Both the position numbers and the translations under genes were made by a program. From positions 5,456,001 through 5,520,000 of the forward strand of contig NZ_CP016438.1 in NCBI RefSeq assembly GCF_001685355.1: 64,000 nucleotides of DNA, in the 5' to 3' direction. The notes beneath the pieces are model-generated. The model saw only the letters and a program-made list of their open reading frames with translations. It was not told where the DNA came from and made no database searches. Positions 26,887-37,121 of this stretch are shown here, piece after piece. This DNA is from Streptomyces lincolnensis (GTDB lineage Bacteria > Actinomycetota > Actinomycetes > Streptomycetales > Streptomycetaceae). Each line of letters opens with the position of its first letter. Within the stretch, counting starts at the first letter, position 1.

Positions 26887-27444
26887 ATGCTCACGACCCT
26901 GAACACCGCTTACACCGACACGCGCGCGGCCGACCTCGCCTGGGCCCTGGGGCGCGAGCCCTTGCCCGCCCTGGCCACGCTCGATCTCGAACTGGCGTGT
27001 GCCAAGCTTCAGTTGAGACTCCTCGGCGCGTCCCACCAGGTGCTTCTGGAGGAGGAACAGGGCAGTTGTTCGGAGACGGTGGCCTGTATCGCGGGCAGCA
27101 GCACACCGCTGCCGCTGGGCGTGGCCAAGCGGGTCGGCGACTGGGAGTACGAGTTCGCCGCCCGTGTCGAGGTCCTCTCCCCGGGCCAGTTCGCCGGCCG
27201 AGCCCAGGAGTTGCTGGCCCTGGTCGCCGACCATCCCCACGGCCTGGCCGGCGTCTTCCCCGGCAGCCCGCACGCCTTCACCGCGATGCTCGCCCAGCGC
27301 CACGAGGGCCAGGTCCACTGGCGCACCTGGCACGCGTACCCGCAGGACGGCCAGTTGGTGGCCACCCGGTCCCGCGTGGGCGTGCGGACACCGACGGCAC
27401 GACCCGTCCCGCGGCCGGTGTCCCTCAGTCGGTCCGGAGTGTGA
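26887..27444 (+). CDS. DUF2617 family protein
   Basis: 185 aa from the ATG at 26887 (GCGGAG upstream). Recognised by the family pattern: LTTLNTAYTDTRAADLAWALG, LELACAKLQLRLLGASHQVLL, WEYEFAARVEVLSPGQFAGRA, LAGVFPGSPHAFTAM, HWRTWHAYPQDGQLVATRSRV. Cytosolic, function unknown. In other Streptomyces it lies close to a spermidine-synthase-like gene, as here; other members of that neighbourhood (DUF350, DUF4178, DUF4247) are not present in this window. Confidence 0.82.
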   Translation: MLTTLNTAYTDTRAADLAWALGREPLPALATLDLELACAKLQLRLLGASHQVLLEEEQGSCSETVACIAGSSTPLPLGVAKRVGDWEYEFAARVEVLSPGQFAGRAQELLALVADHPHGLAGVFPGSPHAFTAMLAQRHEGQVHWRTWHAYPQDGQLVATRSRVGVRTPTARPVPRPVSLSRSGV

Positions 27445-27498
27445 GCCCGTCCGGAGTGCGAGGGGGTTAAACGCGGGGCGCCCAACTGACCGACAGTT

Positions 27499-27510
27499 CC
27501 ACACGTGTGG
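27499..27510. promoter_or_regulatory. 12-bp palindrome upstream of the spermidine-synthase-like gene
   Basis: CCACACGTGTGG, a perfect palindrome 40 nt before the GTG at 27550, with CGTCGCAG occurring twice just downstream. Possible operator. Confidence 0.35.
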
Positions 27511-27549
27511 GTGACGAAGCGTGCCGTCGCAGTGACGTAACGTCGCAGC

Positions 27550-29187
27550 GTGATCGAACCGCACGCGCCCGCCCCGCCCGGCACCACGCCGCCGTGGGCG
27601 GGCCCCGCGCGGCTGCCCGTCCGCCCCGGCACGGGCCGGTTCCTCGTCCTCGCCTGCGTCTTCGTCTGCGCCGCCTGCGGACTGGTGTACGAACTCGAAC
27701 TGGTCGCCCTGGCCACGTACTTGATCGGCGATTCGGTCACCCAGGCCTCCGTCGTGCTGTCCGTCATGGTCTTCGCGATGGGCATCGGCTCACTCGCCGC
27801 GAAACGGCTGCGCCGGAGCTCGGCGGCCGCCTTCGGCGCGCTGGAGGCGGCCCTCGCCCTCGTCGGCGGAGGCAGCGCGATGGCCCTGTACGCCGTGTTC
27901 GCGTGGACCGGCGCCTGGGGCGGTGTGTGGGAGAGCGCCCCGCGCTGTCTCCTGGTCGCCTTCTCCCTCGCCATCGGCCTGCTCATCGGCGCCGAGGTCC
28001 CGCTGCTGATGGAGCTGATCCAGCGCATCCGGCGCCAGGACGCGGGCGGCGCGGTGGCCGACCTGTTCGCCGCGGACTACGTCGGCGCGCTGGTCGGCGG
28101 CCTGGCGTTCCCCTTCCTCCTCCTGCCGGCGCTGGGCCAGCTGACCGGCGCGCTGCTCACCGGCACGGTCAACGTCATGGCCGGCGGCGCGCTCGTCCTC
28201 GGCCTGTTCCGCGGCGACCTCACCCGCCGCGCCCGCCGGCTCCTGCTCCTCGCCAACCTCGTCGTCCTCGCCCTCCTCGCCACGGCCGCCGTCCTCGTCG
28301 ACGACTTCGAACGGGCCGCGCGGCACGCGGTGTACGGCAAGGACGTACGGGTGGCGGTCCAGAGCGACGTCCAGGAGATCGTCCTCACCGGCGGCACCGA
28401 CGGCCGCTCCCTCGACCTCTTCCTCGACGGCCGGCTCAGGGTCAGCGGACGCGACGAACACCGCTACCACGAGGCCCTGGTCCACCCCGCGATGAACGGC
28501 CCCCACGCGCGCGTGCTCATCCTCGGCGGCGGCGACGGCCTCGCCGCGCGGGAGGTGCTGCGGTATCCGGGCGTCGACCGCGTCGACATCGTCGAGCTCG
28601 ACGAGGAGGTCGTACGACTCGCCCGCCACGACCCGGCCCTCGCCCGGCTGAACGGCCATGTCTACGGCGACGCGCGCGTCCATGTGATCACCGCGGACGC
28701 CTTCGGTGAGCTGCGCCGGACGCCGACGGCGACGTACGACGTGGTCGTCGCCGACCTGCCCGACCCGGGCATCACCGCGAGCACGAAGCTGTACTCGCGG
28801 GAGTTCTACGGCCTGGCCCGGCGGGTCCTGACGGACGACGGACGGATCCTCGTGCACACCGGGCCCGTCGCCACACGCCCGGAGGTCTTCTGGACCGTGG
28901 ACACCACCATGCGCGCCGCCGGGCTGCACACCGTCCCCTTCCGTGTCGGCGGCCGCGCCTTCGCCTTCGCGGCCGGCCCCGACCGCACGACCGGCGCGTC
29001 CCGGGCCGCCCACGACTGGGGCTTCGTCCTCGCGTCCCCCACGGCCCGCCCCCCGCTGCGCCTCGCCCCCGGAGAACCGCGCCCGCGGACGCTCACCCAG
29101 GCGGCCCTGACGGCCGACGCACGGGCGGCGGCGCGGACGCGGGTGGAGGGGGCGCCGGTGTCGACGCTGGTGCATCCGCGGTACTGA
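27550..29187 (+). CDS. Membrane-bound polyamine aminopropyltransferase (spermidine synthase-like)
   Basis: 545 aa, GTG at 27550 without an obvious RBS. The N-terminal half has about seven transmembrane helices ([23 protein letters not shown] first). The C-terminal half is a spermidine-synthase Rossmann fold: [25 protein letters not shown]-type loop LILGGGDG (GGGDG at 326-330), IVELDEEVV and [10 protein letters not shown], where the proton-acceptor Asp lies. This long membrane-fused form is widespread in actinobacteria; its true substrate may not be putrescine. Confidence 0.88.
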   Translation: MIEPHAPAPPGTTPPWAGPARLPVRPGTGRFLVLACVFVCAACGLVYELELVALATYLIGDSVTQASVVLSVMVFAMGIGSLAAKRLRRSSAAAFGALEAALALVGGGSAMALYAVFAWTGAWGGVWESAPRCLLVAFSLAIGLLIGAEVPLLMELIQRIRRQDAGGAVADLFAADYVGALVGGLAFPFLLLPALGQLTGALLTGTVNVMAGGALVLGLFRGDLTRRARRLLLLANLVVLALLATAAVLVDDFERAARHAVYGKDVRVAVQSDVQEIVLTGGTDGRSLDLFLDGRLRVSGRDEHRYHEALVHPAMNGPHARVLILGGGDGLAAREVLRYPGVDRVDIVELDEEVVRLARHDPALARLNGHVYGDARVHVITADAFGELRRTPTATYDVVVADLPDPGITASTKLYSREFYGLARRVLTDDGRILVHTGPVATRPEVFWTVDTTMRAAGLHTVPFRVGGRAFAFAAGPDRTTGASRAAHDWGFVLASPTARPPLRLAPGEPRPRTLTQAALTADARAAARTRVEGAPVSTLVHPRY

Positions 29188-29279
29188 GTGTCTTGCGGGC
29201 AGGGACGGCCACCCGGACGCGCGGTCACTTTGCACCAACGGGGGTGCACGACCGCCCCCACTGGGTAGGCTCCGTCGAC

Positions 29280-30128
29280 ATGGAGCATGAGGTGTTCGTT
29301 CCGGTTCCGGCCGAGCGGCTCAGGGAGGCGCTGGCCGAGCCCGCACAGGTCGCCCGGGCGGTACCCGGGCTCCAGCAGGACGTCGGCGCCGAGCCCGTCA
29401 CCGGGCGGCTGAAGGTCCGCGTCGGCAGTCACTCCATCACCTACCGCGGCTCGGTACGGGTCTCCGGGCAGGACGACGGGTCGTACGCCGTCGAAGGGGA
29501 CGCCGTGGAGGCGCGCGGCAGCGGGGCGGTGAAGCTCGCGCTCACCGTGCGGCTGCGGGACGCGGAGGGCGGGTCCACGCTCACGTTCGACGGGACGGCC
29601 TCCGCGGACGGACGGGTCACCGAGCTGCCGGCGGACGCGGTCGCGTCGGCCGCGAGCCGGCTGCTGAGCCGTTTCGCGGAGAACCTGGGCGCGGGGGTGG
29701 GCGCCGAAGCCGAGGCCGCGACGAAGCCCGCACCCGAGGCGAAGCCCGAACCCGAAGCACCCACCGAGCGGCAGACGGCGGCCGGAGAGCCCGTCGCACC
29801 CGAGCCCGACCCGGAACCCGGCCCCGTCTTCGACGCCGAGATGCCCCCGGCCCCGCTCGAAGACCTCACCGAAGACCTCACGGACGACCTCGCCGAGGAC
29901 TTCACCCGGTCCGCCGGACCGCCCGCGGAGGCCGCGCACGCGCGGCGGACGATGATCGGGCGCAGCGCGGAGGAGGTCGACCACGCACCCCCGCGGGGGC
30001 GGTACGCGCCCGTGCCCGCCCCGCAGACCTCCGTCCCGAACCAGACACTGCGGTGGGCGGCGCCCGCCGCGGCGGTGGTGGTGGCCTCGGCGATCGTGGT
30101 GGGACGCGCGCTGCGCCGGCGGCGCTGA
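29280..30128 (+). CDS. CoxG-like SRPBCC-domain protein with C-terminal membrane anchor
   Basis: 282 aa from the ATG at 29280. TAGGCT (29266-29271) lies 8 nt upstream and no Shine-Dalgarno is seen. Residues 1-145 have the carbon monoxide dehydrogenase subunit G (SRPBCC) pattern: VFVPVPAERLREALAEPAQVARAVPGLQ, GSHSITYRGSV, ADAVASAASRLLSRFAENL. A disordered Pro/Glu/Ala-rich segment (about 150-250) and a C-terminal helix (WAAPAAAVVVASAIVVG) followed by RALRRRR complete it. No CO dehydrogenase genes nearby, so probably a lipid or small-molecule binding membrane-tethered domain. Confidence 0.82.
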   Translation: MEHEVFVPVPAERLREALAEPAQVARAVPGLQQDVGAEPVTGRLKVRVGSHSITYRGSVRVSGQDDGSYAVEGDAVEARGSGAVKLALTVRLRDAEGGSTLTFDGTASADGRVTELPADAVASAASRLLSRFAENLGAGVGAEAEAATKPAPEAKPEPEAPTERQTAAGEPVAPEPDPEPGPVFDAEMPPAPLEDLTEDLTDDLAEDFTRSAGPPAEAAHARRTMIGRSAEEVDHAPPRGRYAPVPAPQTSVPNQTLRWAAPAAAVVVASAIVVGRALRRRR

Positions 30129-30200
30129 GTCTCCCGCCCGCCGTGCCGTCCCAACCCCCGCCCCCCACCACCGCCTTGATCGCCGCAGTAGGGTCGTCCC

Positions 30201-30986
30201 GTGAGTGACGACATCGTGCTGACCGCGGGTGACGCGGAAGTGATCGTGCAGCCGGGGAACGGCGGGCGGATCGGCGGGCTCCGCGTCTCAGGGACGCAGC
30301 TGCTGCGGCAGGGGGAGCGGTTCGGATGCTTCCCGATGGTGCCGTGGTGCGGACGGATCCGCGACGGGCGGTTCCGGGACGGGACGACCGTGCGCCAGAT
30401 GCCGCTGAACTCGCCGCCCCACGCCATCCACGGCACCGCCCGCGACGGCGCCTGGCGCACGGCCCGGGTGACGGCCGACGAGGCGGTGATCACGTACGAC
30501 CTGGTCGAGCCGTGGCCCCACACCGGCCGGATCACGCAGGTCGTCGCGCTCACCGAGGACACCCTGACGCTGACGATGTCCGTGGAGACGTACGACTCCT
30601 CCTTCCCGGCCCAGATCGGCTGGCACCCGTGGTTCAACCGGACCGTCGAGGGGGCCGACGTGACGCTCGGCTTCTCGCCCGCCTGGCAGGAGGAGCGCGG
30701 GGAGGACCATCTGCCCACCGGCAACCGGCTCGACCCGAAGCCCGGCCCGTGGGACGACTGCTTCGGGATGCCCGGCGGCGTCGACGTCACCCTCACCTGG
30801 CCGGAGCGGCTGGAGCTGAAGGTCGCCAGCCGCGAGGAGTGGGTCGTCGTCTACGACGAGCAGGAGGCCGCGGTGTGCGTGGAGCCGCAGACCGGGCCGC
30901 CGAACGGGCTGAACACGCTGCCGCGCCTGGTCACGCCCCTGGAGCCGCTGGAGGCCACGACGACCTGGTCCTGGCGCCGCCTCTAA
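30201..30986 (+). CDS. Aldose 1-epimerase family protein
   Basis: 261 aa, GTG at 30201 with TAGGGT (30189-30194) six nt before it: probably leaderless. Mutarotase fold: NGGRIGGLRVSGTQLL, FPMVPWCGRIRDGRF, HAIHGTARDGAW (catalytic His), QIGWHPWFN (second His) and CVEPQTGPPNGLN (catalytic Glu). Interconverts alpha and beta anomers of a hexose. 9 nt from pyrE. Confidence 0.9.
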   Translation: MSDDIVLTAGDAEVIVQPGNGGRIGGLRVSGTQLLRQGERFGCFPMVPWCGRIRDGRFRDGTTVRQMPLNSPPHAIHGTARDGAWRTARVTADEAVITYDLVEPWPHTGRITQVVALTEDTLTLTMSVETYDSSFPAQIGWHPWFNRTVEGADVTLGFSPAWQEERGEDHLPTGNRLDPKPGPWDDCFGMPGGVDVTLTWPERLELKVASREEWVVVYDEQEAAVCVEPQTGPPNGLNTLPRLVTPLEPLEATTTWSWRRL

Positions 30987-30995
30987 GCTGGCCGC

Positions 30996-31544
30996 ATGAC
31001 TGACGTCCGCGGCGCGCTGCTGCAACAGATCAAGGACAAGGCCGTGGTGCACGGCAAGGTGACCCTGTCGTCGGGTCTGGAGGCCGACTACTACGTCGAC
31101 CTGCGCCGCATCACCCTCGACGGCGAGGCCGCCCCGCTGGTCGGTCAGGTGCTGCTCGACCTGACCGCGGAGCTTCGGTTCGACGCGGTCGGCGGGCTCA
31201 CCATGGGCGCCGACCCCGTCGCCGGCGCCATGCTGCACGCGGCCGCCGCGCGCGGGCAGCGCCTGGACGCCTTCGTCGTGCGCAAGGCCGCCAAGGCCCA
31301 CGGGCTGCAGCGGCGGGTCGAGGGCCCGGACATCGCGGGGCGGCGCGTGCTCGTCGTCGAGGACACCTCCACCACCGGCGGCTCCCCGCTCGCCGCCGTG
31401 GAGGCCGTACGAGAGGCCGGCGCCGAGGTCGTGGGCGTGGCGACGATCGTGGACCGCGCCACCGGCGCCGCCGAGAAGATCCAGCAGGGCGCGGGCGTGC
31501 CGTACCTCTTCGCCTTCTCGAAGGATGAACTGGGTCTGGACTGA
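30996..31544 (+). CDS. pyrE: Orotate phosphoribosyltransferase
   Basis: 182 aa. Transfers the ribose 5-phosphate of PRPP to orotate, giving OMP in pyrimidine synthesis. PRPP loop VLVVEDTSTTGGS (118-130); KVTLSSGLEADYYVDLR binds the N-terminal side; GGLTMGADPVAGAML and FVVRKAAKAHG are typical of the actinobacterial form. TAAGCT lies six nt before the ATG with no RBS, so it may be leaderless and independent of the epimerase gene. Confidence 0.95.
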   Translation: MTDVRGALLQQIKDKAVVHGKVTLSSGLEADYYVDLRRITLDGEAAPLVGQVLLDLTAELRFDAVGGLTMGADPVAGAMLHAAAARGQRLDAFVVRKAAKAHGLQRRVEGPDIAGRRVLVVEDTSTTGGSPLAAVEAVREAGAEVVGVATIVDRATGAAEKIQQGAGVPYLFAFSKDELGLD

Positions 31545-31700
31545 CGGACCACTTCGACCTGGACTTGACCGGCGCGTGGACCATCCGCGCATGTCTGGAA
31601 AGATGGGGACGACGATGACGTCGCCTCCCAAGGTCTAGGTCAGGGCCGTAAGAAGAAGCCGTACGCCGTACGCCCACCCGCACATACAAGGAGCGGACAG

Positions 31701-32732
<1,032 letters not shown>

Positions 32733-32760
32733 CCGTCACACGAGTAGTCGTTCGGTTTCC

Positions 32761-32792
32761 AGCGAGCCCGGTGCTACGGCACCGGGCTCGCT
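32761..32792 (+). terminator. fba terminator
   Basis: 14-bp perfect stem AGCGAGCCCGGTGC / GCACCGGGCTCGCT with TACG loop. The next gene starts only 14 nt beyond it. Confidence 0.9.
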
Positions 32793-32805
32793 GTATACCT
32801 GGGGC

Positions 32806-34272
32806 ATGTCCGATGTGCGGTTGGCCTCCCCGCGGGGCAAGTGGATCCTGCTGACCACCATCCTCGGCTCCAGCATGGCCCTGCTGGACTCGACCGTCGT
32901 CAATGTCGCCCTGCCGCGTATCGGGCGGGATCTCGACGCGGACCTGGCCGCCCTTCAGTGGACCGTCAACGCGTACATGCTGACGCTGGCCGGGCTGATC
33001 CTGCTCGGTGGGTCTCTGGGGGACCGGTACGGGCGCCGCAAGGTCTTCGTGGTGGGCGTGGTGTGGTTCGCGGCCGCCTCCCTGCTGTGCGGGCTCGCGC
33101 CGAACGCCGAGGTGCTGATCGCCGCGCGGGCGCTGCAAGGGGTGGGCGGCGCCCTGCTCACACCGGGCTCGCTCGCCCTCATCCAGGCCTCCTTCCATGC
33201 CGACGACCGGGGCCGGGCCGTGGGCCTGTGGTCCGGGTTCGGCGGCGTCGGGGCGGCCGTCGGGCCGTTCGTGGGCGGCTGGCTGGTGGACGGGCCCGGC
33301 TGGCGGTGGGTGTTCCTGCTGAACGTGCCGCTGGCGCTGGTGTGCGTGCCGGTCGCCCTGCGGCATGTCCCCGAGTCGGGCGACGGGCGGGCGCACACGC
33401 GCTTCGACGTCCTCGGCGCGGTGCTGGCCGCCGTGGCGCTGGCGCTGATCACGTACGCGCTGATCGAGGCCCGGGCCGCCACGGTGGCCGTCGCGCTCAC
33501 GGCCGTCGCCGGGCTGGTCGCCGCCGTGGCCTTCGTGTACGTCGAGAAGCGGCGGGACGATCCGATGATGCCGCCCGACATCTTCGCGTCCCGGCAGTTC
33601 ACGGCGGTGAACCTGGTGACGCTGTGCGTGTACGCGGCCCTTGGCGGGTTCTTCTTCCTCGCCGCGCTCCAGTTGCAGGTCGTGGTCGGGTACTCCGCCC
33701 TCGGAGCCGGAGTGGCCCTGCTGCCGACGACCGTCCTGATGCTGCTGCTCTCCGCCCGCTCCGGCGAGCTGGGGGAGCGGATCGGGCCGCGCGTCCCGCT
33801 CACCGTGGGGCCGCTGCTGGCCGCCGCCGGGATGCTGCTGATGCTGCGGGTCGGGCCGGGGGCGTCGTACGTCCGGGACGTGCTGCCCGCGCTGCTGGTC
33901 CTGGGGCTCGGCCTGGTCACGCTGGTCGCGCCGCTGACCGCGACCGTGCTGGGGTCGGTGAGCACGGCTCGGGCGGGGCTGGCCAGCGGGATCAACAACG
34001 CGGCGGCCCGGGCGGCCGGCCTGATCGCGGTGGCCGCGTTGCCGCTGCTCACGGGGATGGGGGAGGAGGCGTACCGGTCCGCGCCGGCCTTCGACGAGGC
34101 GTTCGGGCGGGCGATGGCGATGTGCGCGGGAGTGCTGGTCGTGGGGGCCGTGGTGGCCTTCGTGACCGTACGGCGGCCTCCGGAGGACTGCCGGCGGCCC
34201 GAGTGCCGGACGCACGGGAGCGTCCTGGCGCCGCCGCTGGAGGGGGACCGGGCACGTAAGCGGTTGGCGTAG
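32806..34272 (+). CDS. MFS drug/H+ antiporter, DHA2 (14-TMS) type
   Basis: 488 aa with about 14 hydrophobic segments. Motif A GGSLGDRYGRRKVF after TM2, motif C GFGGVGAAVGPFVGGWLVDG in TM5, and an N-terminal STVVNVALPRIGRDLDADLAALQWTVNAYML signature of the EmrB/QacA branch. Likely exports hydrophobic drugs or metabolites. TATACC lies 6 nt before the ATG, directly against the fba terminator, so initiation is probably leaderless from a very compact promoter. No TetR/MarR regulator adjoins. Confidence 0.9.
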   Translation: MSDVRLASPRGKWILLTTILGSSMALLDSTVVNVALPRIGRDLDADLAALQWTVNAYMLTLAGLILLGGSLGDRYGRRKVFVVGVVWFAAASLLCGLAPNAEVLIAARALQGVGGALLTPGSLALIQASFHADDRGRAVGLWSGFGGVGAAVGPFVGGWLVDGPGWRWVFLLNVPLALVCVPVALRHVPESGDGRAHTRFDVLGAVLAAVALALITYALIEARAATVAVALTAVAGLVAAVAFVYVEKRRDDPMMPPDIFASRQFTAVNLVTLCVYAALGGFFFLAALQLQVVVGYSALGAGVALLPTTVLMLLLSARSGELGERIGPRVPLTVGPLLAAAGMLLMLRVGPGASYVRDVLPALLVLGLGLVTLVAPLTATVLGSVSTARAGLASGINNAAARAAGLIAVAALPLLTGMGEEAYRSAPAFDEAFGRAMAMCAGVLVVGAVVAFVTVRRPPEDCRRPECRTHGSVLAPPLEGDRARKRLA

Positions 34273-34332
34273 ACGCGCAGTGGCATATGCCCGGGCGGAG
34301 CCGGGCCGCGGCCCATGGAGGAGACTTGGGGC

Positions 34333-34746
34333 ATGTCCATTCACGAGAACCTTCTCGGGGGCCCGCCCCCGACCCATCTGCCCGACGATCCGGAGCCGCG
34401 GGAGCTGCTGGCGAACGGCACCTCGCCGGCGGACGTGGCGGCGAAGTACCCGATGTCCTCGCTGGCCTGGGCCCGGTTGGCCGACGAGGCGTTCGAGCGG
34501 GGCAGTGTGGTGGAGTCGTACGCCTATGCCCGTACGGGATACCACCGCGGCCTGGACGCTCTGCGTAGGAGCGGCTGGAAGGGCCACGGCCCGGTGCCCT
34601 GGGAGCACGAGCCGAACCGTGGTTTCCTGCGGGCCCTGCATGGGCTGGCCCGGGCCGCGCAGTCGATCGGCGAGCAGGAGGAGTACGAGCGCTGCTCGCA
34701 GTTCCTGAAGGATTCGTCGCCGTCGGCGGCCCAGACCCTGGGCTGA
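34333..34746 (+). CDS. DUF3151 family protein
   Basis: 137 aa from the ATG at 34333 (GGAGGAG upstream). Family pattern: HENLLGGPPPTHLP, LAWARLADEAFERGSVVESYAYARTGYHRGLDALRRSGWKGHGPVPWEHEPNRGFLRAL. Helical, TPR-like, cytosolic; function unknown. Widely conserved in actinobacteria near fba, as here. Confidence 0.88.
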   Translation: MSIHENLLGGPPPTHLPDDPEPRELLANGTSPADVAAKYPMSSLAWARLADEAFERGSVVESYAYARTGYHRGLDALRRSGWKGHGPVPWEHEPNRGFLRALHGLARAAQSIGEQEEYERCSQFLKDSSPSAAQTLG

Positions 34747-34763
34747 CCGCGTTCCTCCGGTCG

Positions 34764-34795
34764 AGGCCCGTCTGCGTGATCAGGCGGGCCTTGCC
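34764..34795 (+). terminator. Terminator after DUF3151
   Basis: AGGCCCGTCTG / CAGGCGGGCCT stem (one wobble), 6-nt loop, then TTGC and TTTT further on. Confidence 0.75.
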
Positions 34796-34899
34796 TTTTC
34801 GGCGGACCATCGAAGAGGATGCCCGGCGGGGACCGGGGCCCCCGTGTCGGTAACGGCAGGGGCGGACCGCTACCCGGAGTACACCAACAGGAGACAGCG

Positions 34900-35742
34900 A
34901 TGTCGTCCCACGAGGCTCAGGAAGCACACGAGCCGGAGACCCCGCATCTCGACTTCCAGGGCACGACGCCGTACGAGGACTACGTCAAGGCGGACGTGCT
35001 CACCCACCTCCAGCACACCCTCTCCGACGATCCCGGAGAGATGGTCTTCCTGGTCACCACCCAGGTCATGGAGCTGTGGTTCACCGTCATCGTCCACGAA
35101 TGGGAGACCGCGGCGCGGGCGCTGCGGGAGGACGACGTGCCGGTCGCGGTCGCCGCCCTGAAGCGGTCCGTGCGGGAGCTGGAGGCGCTCAACGCCTCCT
35201 GGAAGCCGCTCGGACAGCTCACACCGGCCCAGTTCAACTCGTATCGCAGCGCCCTCGGGGAGGGGTCCGGCTTCCAGTCGGCGATGTACCGCCGCATGGA
35301 GTTCCTGCTCGGCGACAAGTCCGCGTCCATGCTGGTCCCGCACCGGGGCGCGCCCCGGGTCCACGCGGAACTGGAGAAGGCGCTGCACGAGCCGAGCCTG
35401 TACGACGAGGTGCTGCGGCTGCTGGCCCGGCGCGGGCACGCGATCCCGGACGCCGTGGTGGAGCGGGACGTCTCGCTGCGCTACGAGCCCTCCGAGGCGG
35501 TGGAGGCCGCCTGGACGGCGCTCTACTCCGGTGACGAGAGCGACGAACTCGCCCGGCTGGGCGAGGCGTTGACCGATGTGGCCGAGCTGGTGTGGCGCTG
35601 GCGCAACGACCACCTGGTCGCCACCCGGCGGGCCATGGGCGCCAAGGCCGGCACGGGCGGCTCCGCCGGGGTGGCCTGGCTGGAGAAGCGGGCCCGCAAG
35701 AACGTCTTCCCCGAGCTGTGGACGGCGCGGTCCCATGTCTGA
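34900..35742 (+). CDS. kynA: Tryptophan 2,3-dioxygenase
   Basis: 280 aa from the ATG at 34900 (ACAGGAGACAGCG). Heme enzyme opening the indole ring of L-tryptophan to N-formylkynurenine, first step of the kynurenine pathway. Signatures: TPYEDYVKADVLTHLQ, MVFLVTTQVMELWF, GSGFQSAMYRRMEFLLG, WRWRNDHLVATRRAMGAKAGTGGSAGV (heme/substrate region). Its last 8 nt overlap kynU, so the two are translationally coupled. Confidence 0.95.
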   Translation: MSSHEAQEAHEPETPHLDFQGTTPYEDYVKADVLTHLQHTLSDDPGEMVFLVTTQVMELWFTVIVHEWETAARALREDDVPVAVAALKRSVRELEALNASWKPLGQLTPAQFNSYRSALGEGSGFQSAMYRRMEFLLGDKSASMLVPHRGAPRVHAELEKALHEPSLYDEVLRLLARRGHAIPDAVVERDVSLRYEPSEAVEAAWTALYSGDESDELARLGEALTDVAELVWRWRNDHLVATRRAMGAKAGTGGSAGVAWLEKRARKNVFPELWTARSHV

Positions 35743-36955
35743 ACCTGTCTCCGAACTCGCTTTCAAGGCACGGGAGCTGGACGCGGGGGACGAGCTCGCC
35801 GGCGTGCGTTCGCGGTTCGTTCTCGATGATGTCGTGTACCTGGACGGGAACTCGCTGGGCGCCCTGCCCGCCGGTGTCCCGGAGCGTGTCGACGATGTCG
35901 TACGACGGCAGTGGGGCGAGCTGCGGATCCGGTCCTGGGAGGAGAGCGGGTGGTGGACCGCGCCCGAGCGCATCGGTGACCGGATCGCTCCGCTGGTGGG
36001 TGCCGCGGCCGGGCAGGTCGTGGTCGGGGACTCGACCAGTGTCAATGTCCTCAAGGCACTGGTGGGTGCCGTGCGGCTGGCGCGGCTCGACGGGTCGGTG
36101 CGGGACGAGATCGTGGCCGACGCCACCACCTTTCCCACGGACGGGTACATCGCCGAGTCCGCCGCCAGGCTGACCGGGTGCACCCTGCGCCCGGTCGCTC
36201 CGGAGCGGGTGCCGCAGGTGCTGGGCGGGCGCACCGCCGCCGTGCTGCTGAACCACGTCGACTACCGCTCCGGGCGGCTGCACGACCTGCCCGCGCTCAC
36301 GGACGCCGTGCACGCGGTGGGCGCGGTGGTGGTCTGGGATCTGTGCCACAGCGCGGGCGCCCTGCCGGTCGGGCTCGACGAGCACGGCGTCGATCTGGCC
36401 GTCGGCTGCACCTACAAGTACCTGAACGGCGGGCCGGGTTCACCGGCCTATCTGTATGTGCGGCGCGAGATACAGGACCGGTTCGACTCCCCGCTGCCCG
36501 GGTGGAACTCGCATGCCGAGCCCTTCGGGATGCGGCCCGACTACGAACCGGCGGCGGGCGCGCTCCGGGGGCGGGTCGGTACCCCCGACATCCTCTCCAT
36601 GCTGGCCCTGGAGGCGGCCCTGGACGTGTGGGACGGGGTGTCGATCGAGGCCGTACGGGCCAAGTCCCTCGCCCTGACGGACTTCTTCGTTCAGTGCGTG
36701 GCGGCCCGAGTGCCCCAAGGACGCCTGGAGTTGGTGACCCCGGTGGCCCACCGGGAGCGGGGCAGCCAGATCGCGCTGCGCTGCGAGGACGCCGGGGAGG
36801 TCATGAAGCGGCTGATCGAGCGGGGCGTGGTGGGCGACTTCCGGCACCCGGACGTCCTGCGCTTCGGGTTCACGCCGTTGTACGTCGGGTTCGGCGATGT
36901 GGAGCGGGCGGCGCGGGTGTTGGGGGAGGTGCTGGCCGAGCCCCGGCGGACGTAG
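35735..36955 (+). CDS. kynU: Kynureninase
   Basis: 406 aa, ATG at 35735 inside the kynA end. PLP enzyme cleaving L-kynurenine to anthranilate and alanine. Signatures: VYLDGNSLGALP, GDSTSVNVLKAL, WDLCHSAGALPVGLDEHGVDLAVGCTYKYLNGGPGSPAYLYV with PLP lysine at about 228, and GTPDILSMLALEAAL. Full length. Anthranilate could feed tryptophan re-synthesis or secondary metabolism. Confidence 0.95.
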   Translation: MSEPVSELAFKARELDAGDELAGVRSRFVLDDVVYLDGNSLGALPAGVPERVDDVVRRQWGELRIRSWEESGWWTAPERIGDRIAPLVGAAAGQVVVGDSTSVNVLKALVGAVRLARLDGSVRDEIVADATTFPTDGYIAESAARLTGCTLRPVAPERVPQVLGGRTAAVLLNHVDYRSGRLHDLPALTDAVHAVGAVVVWDLCHSAGALPVGLDEHGVDLAVGCTYKYLNGGPGSPAYLYVRREIQDRFDSPLPGWNSHAEPFGMRPDYEPAAGALRGRVGTPDILSMLALEAALDVWDGVSIEAVRAKSLALTDFFVQCVAARVPQGRLELVTPVAHRERGSQIALRCEDAGEVMKRLIERGVVGDFRHPDVLRFGFTPLYVGFGDVERAARVLGEVLAEPRRT

Positions 36956-37121
36956 CCCGCGGCGGAGCCGCGCGGAATCCGGTTGACCCTCACCGAGCGT
37001 GACATCCCCGTGTCCGTGCACGTCACGGGCCTGGTACCGTCCCCGCCAACGGCCGAGTTCTTCCGGGGGGCCTTCCCGGCTGCCAAATCCGTTGCGACGC
37101 TGTGAGGTTGAGAGGTTGGAC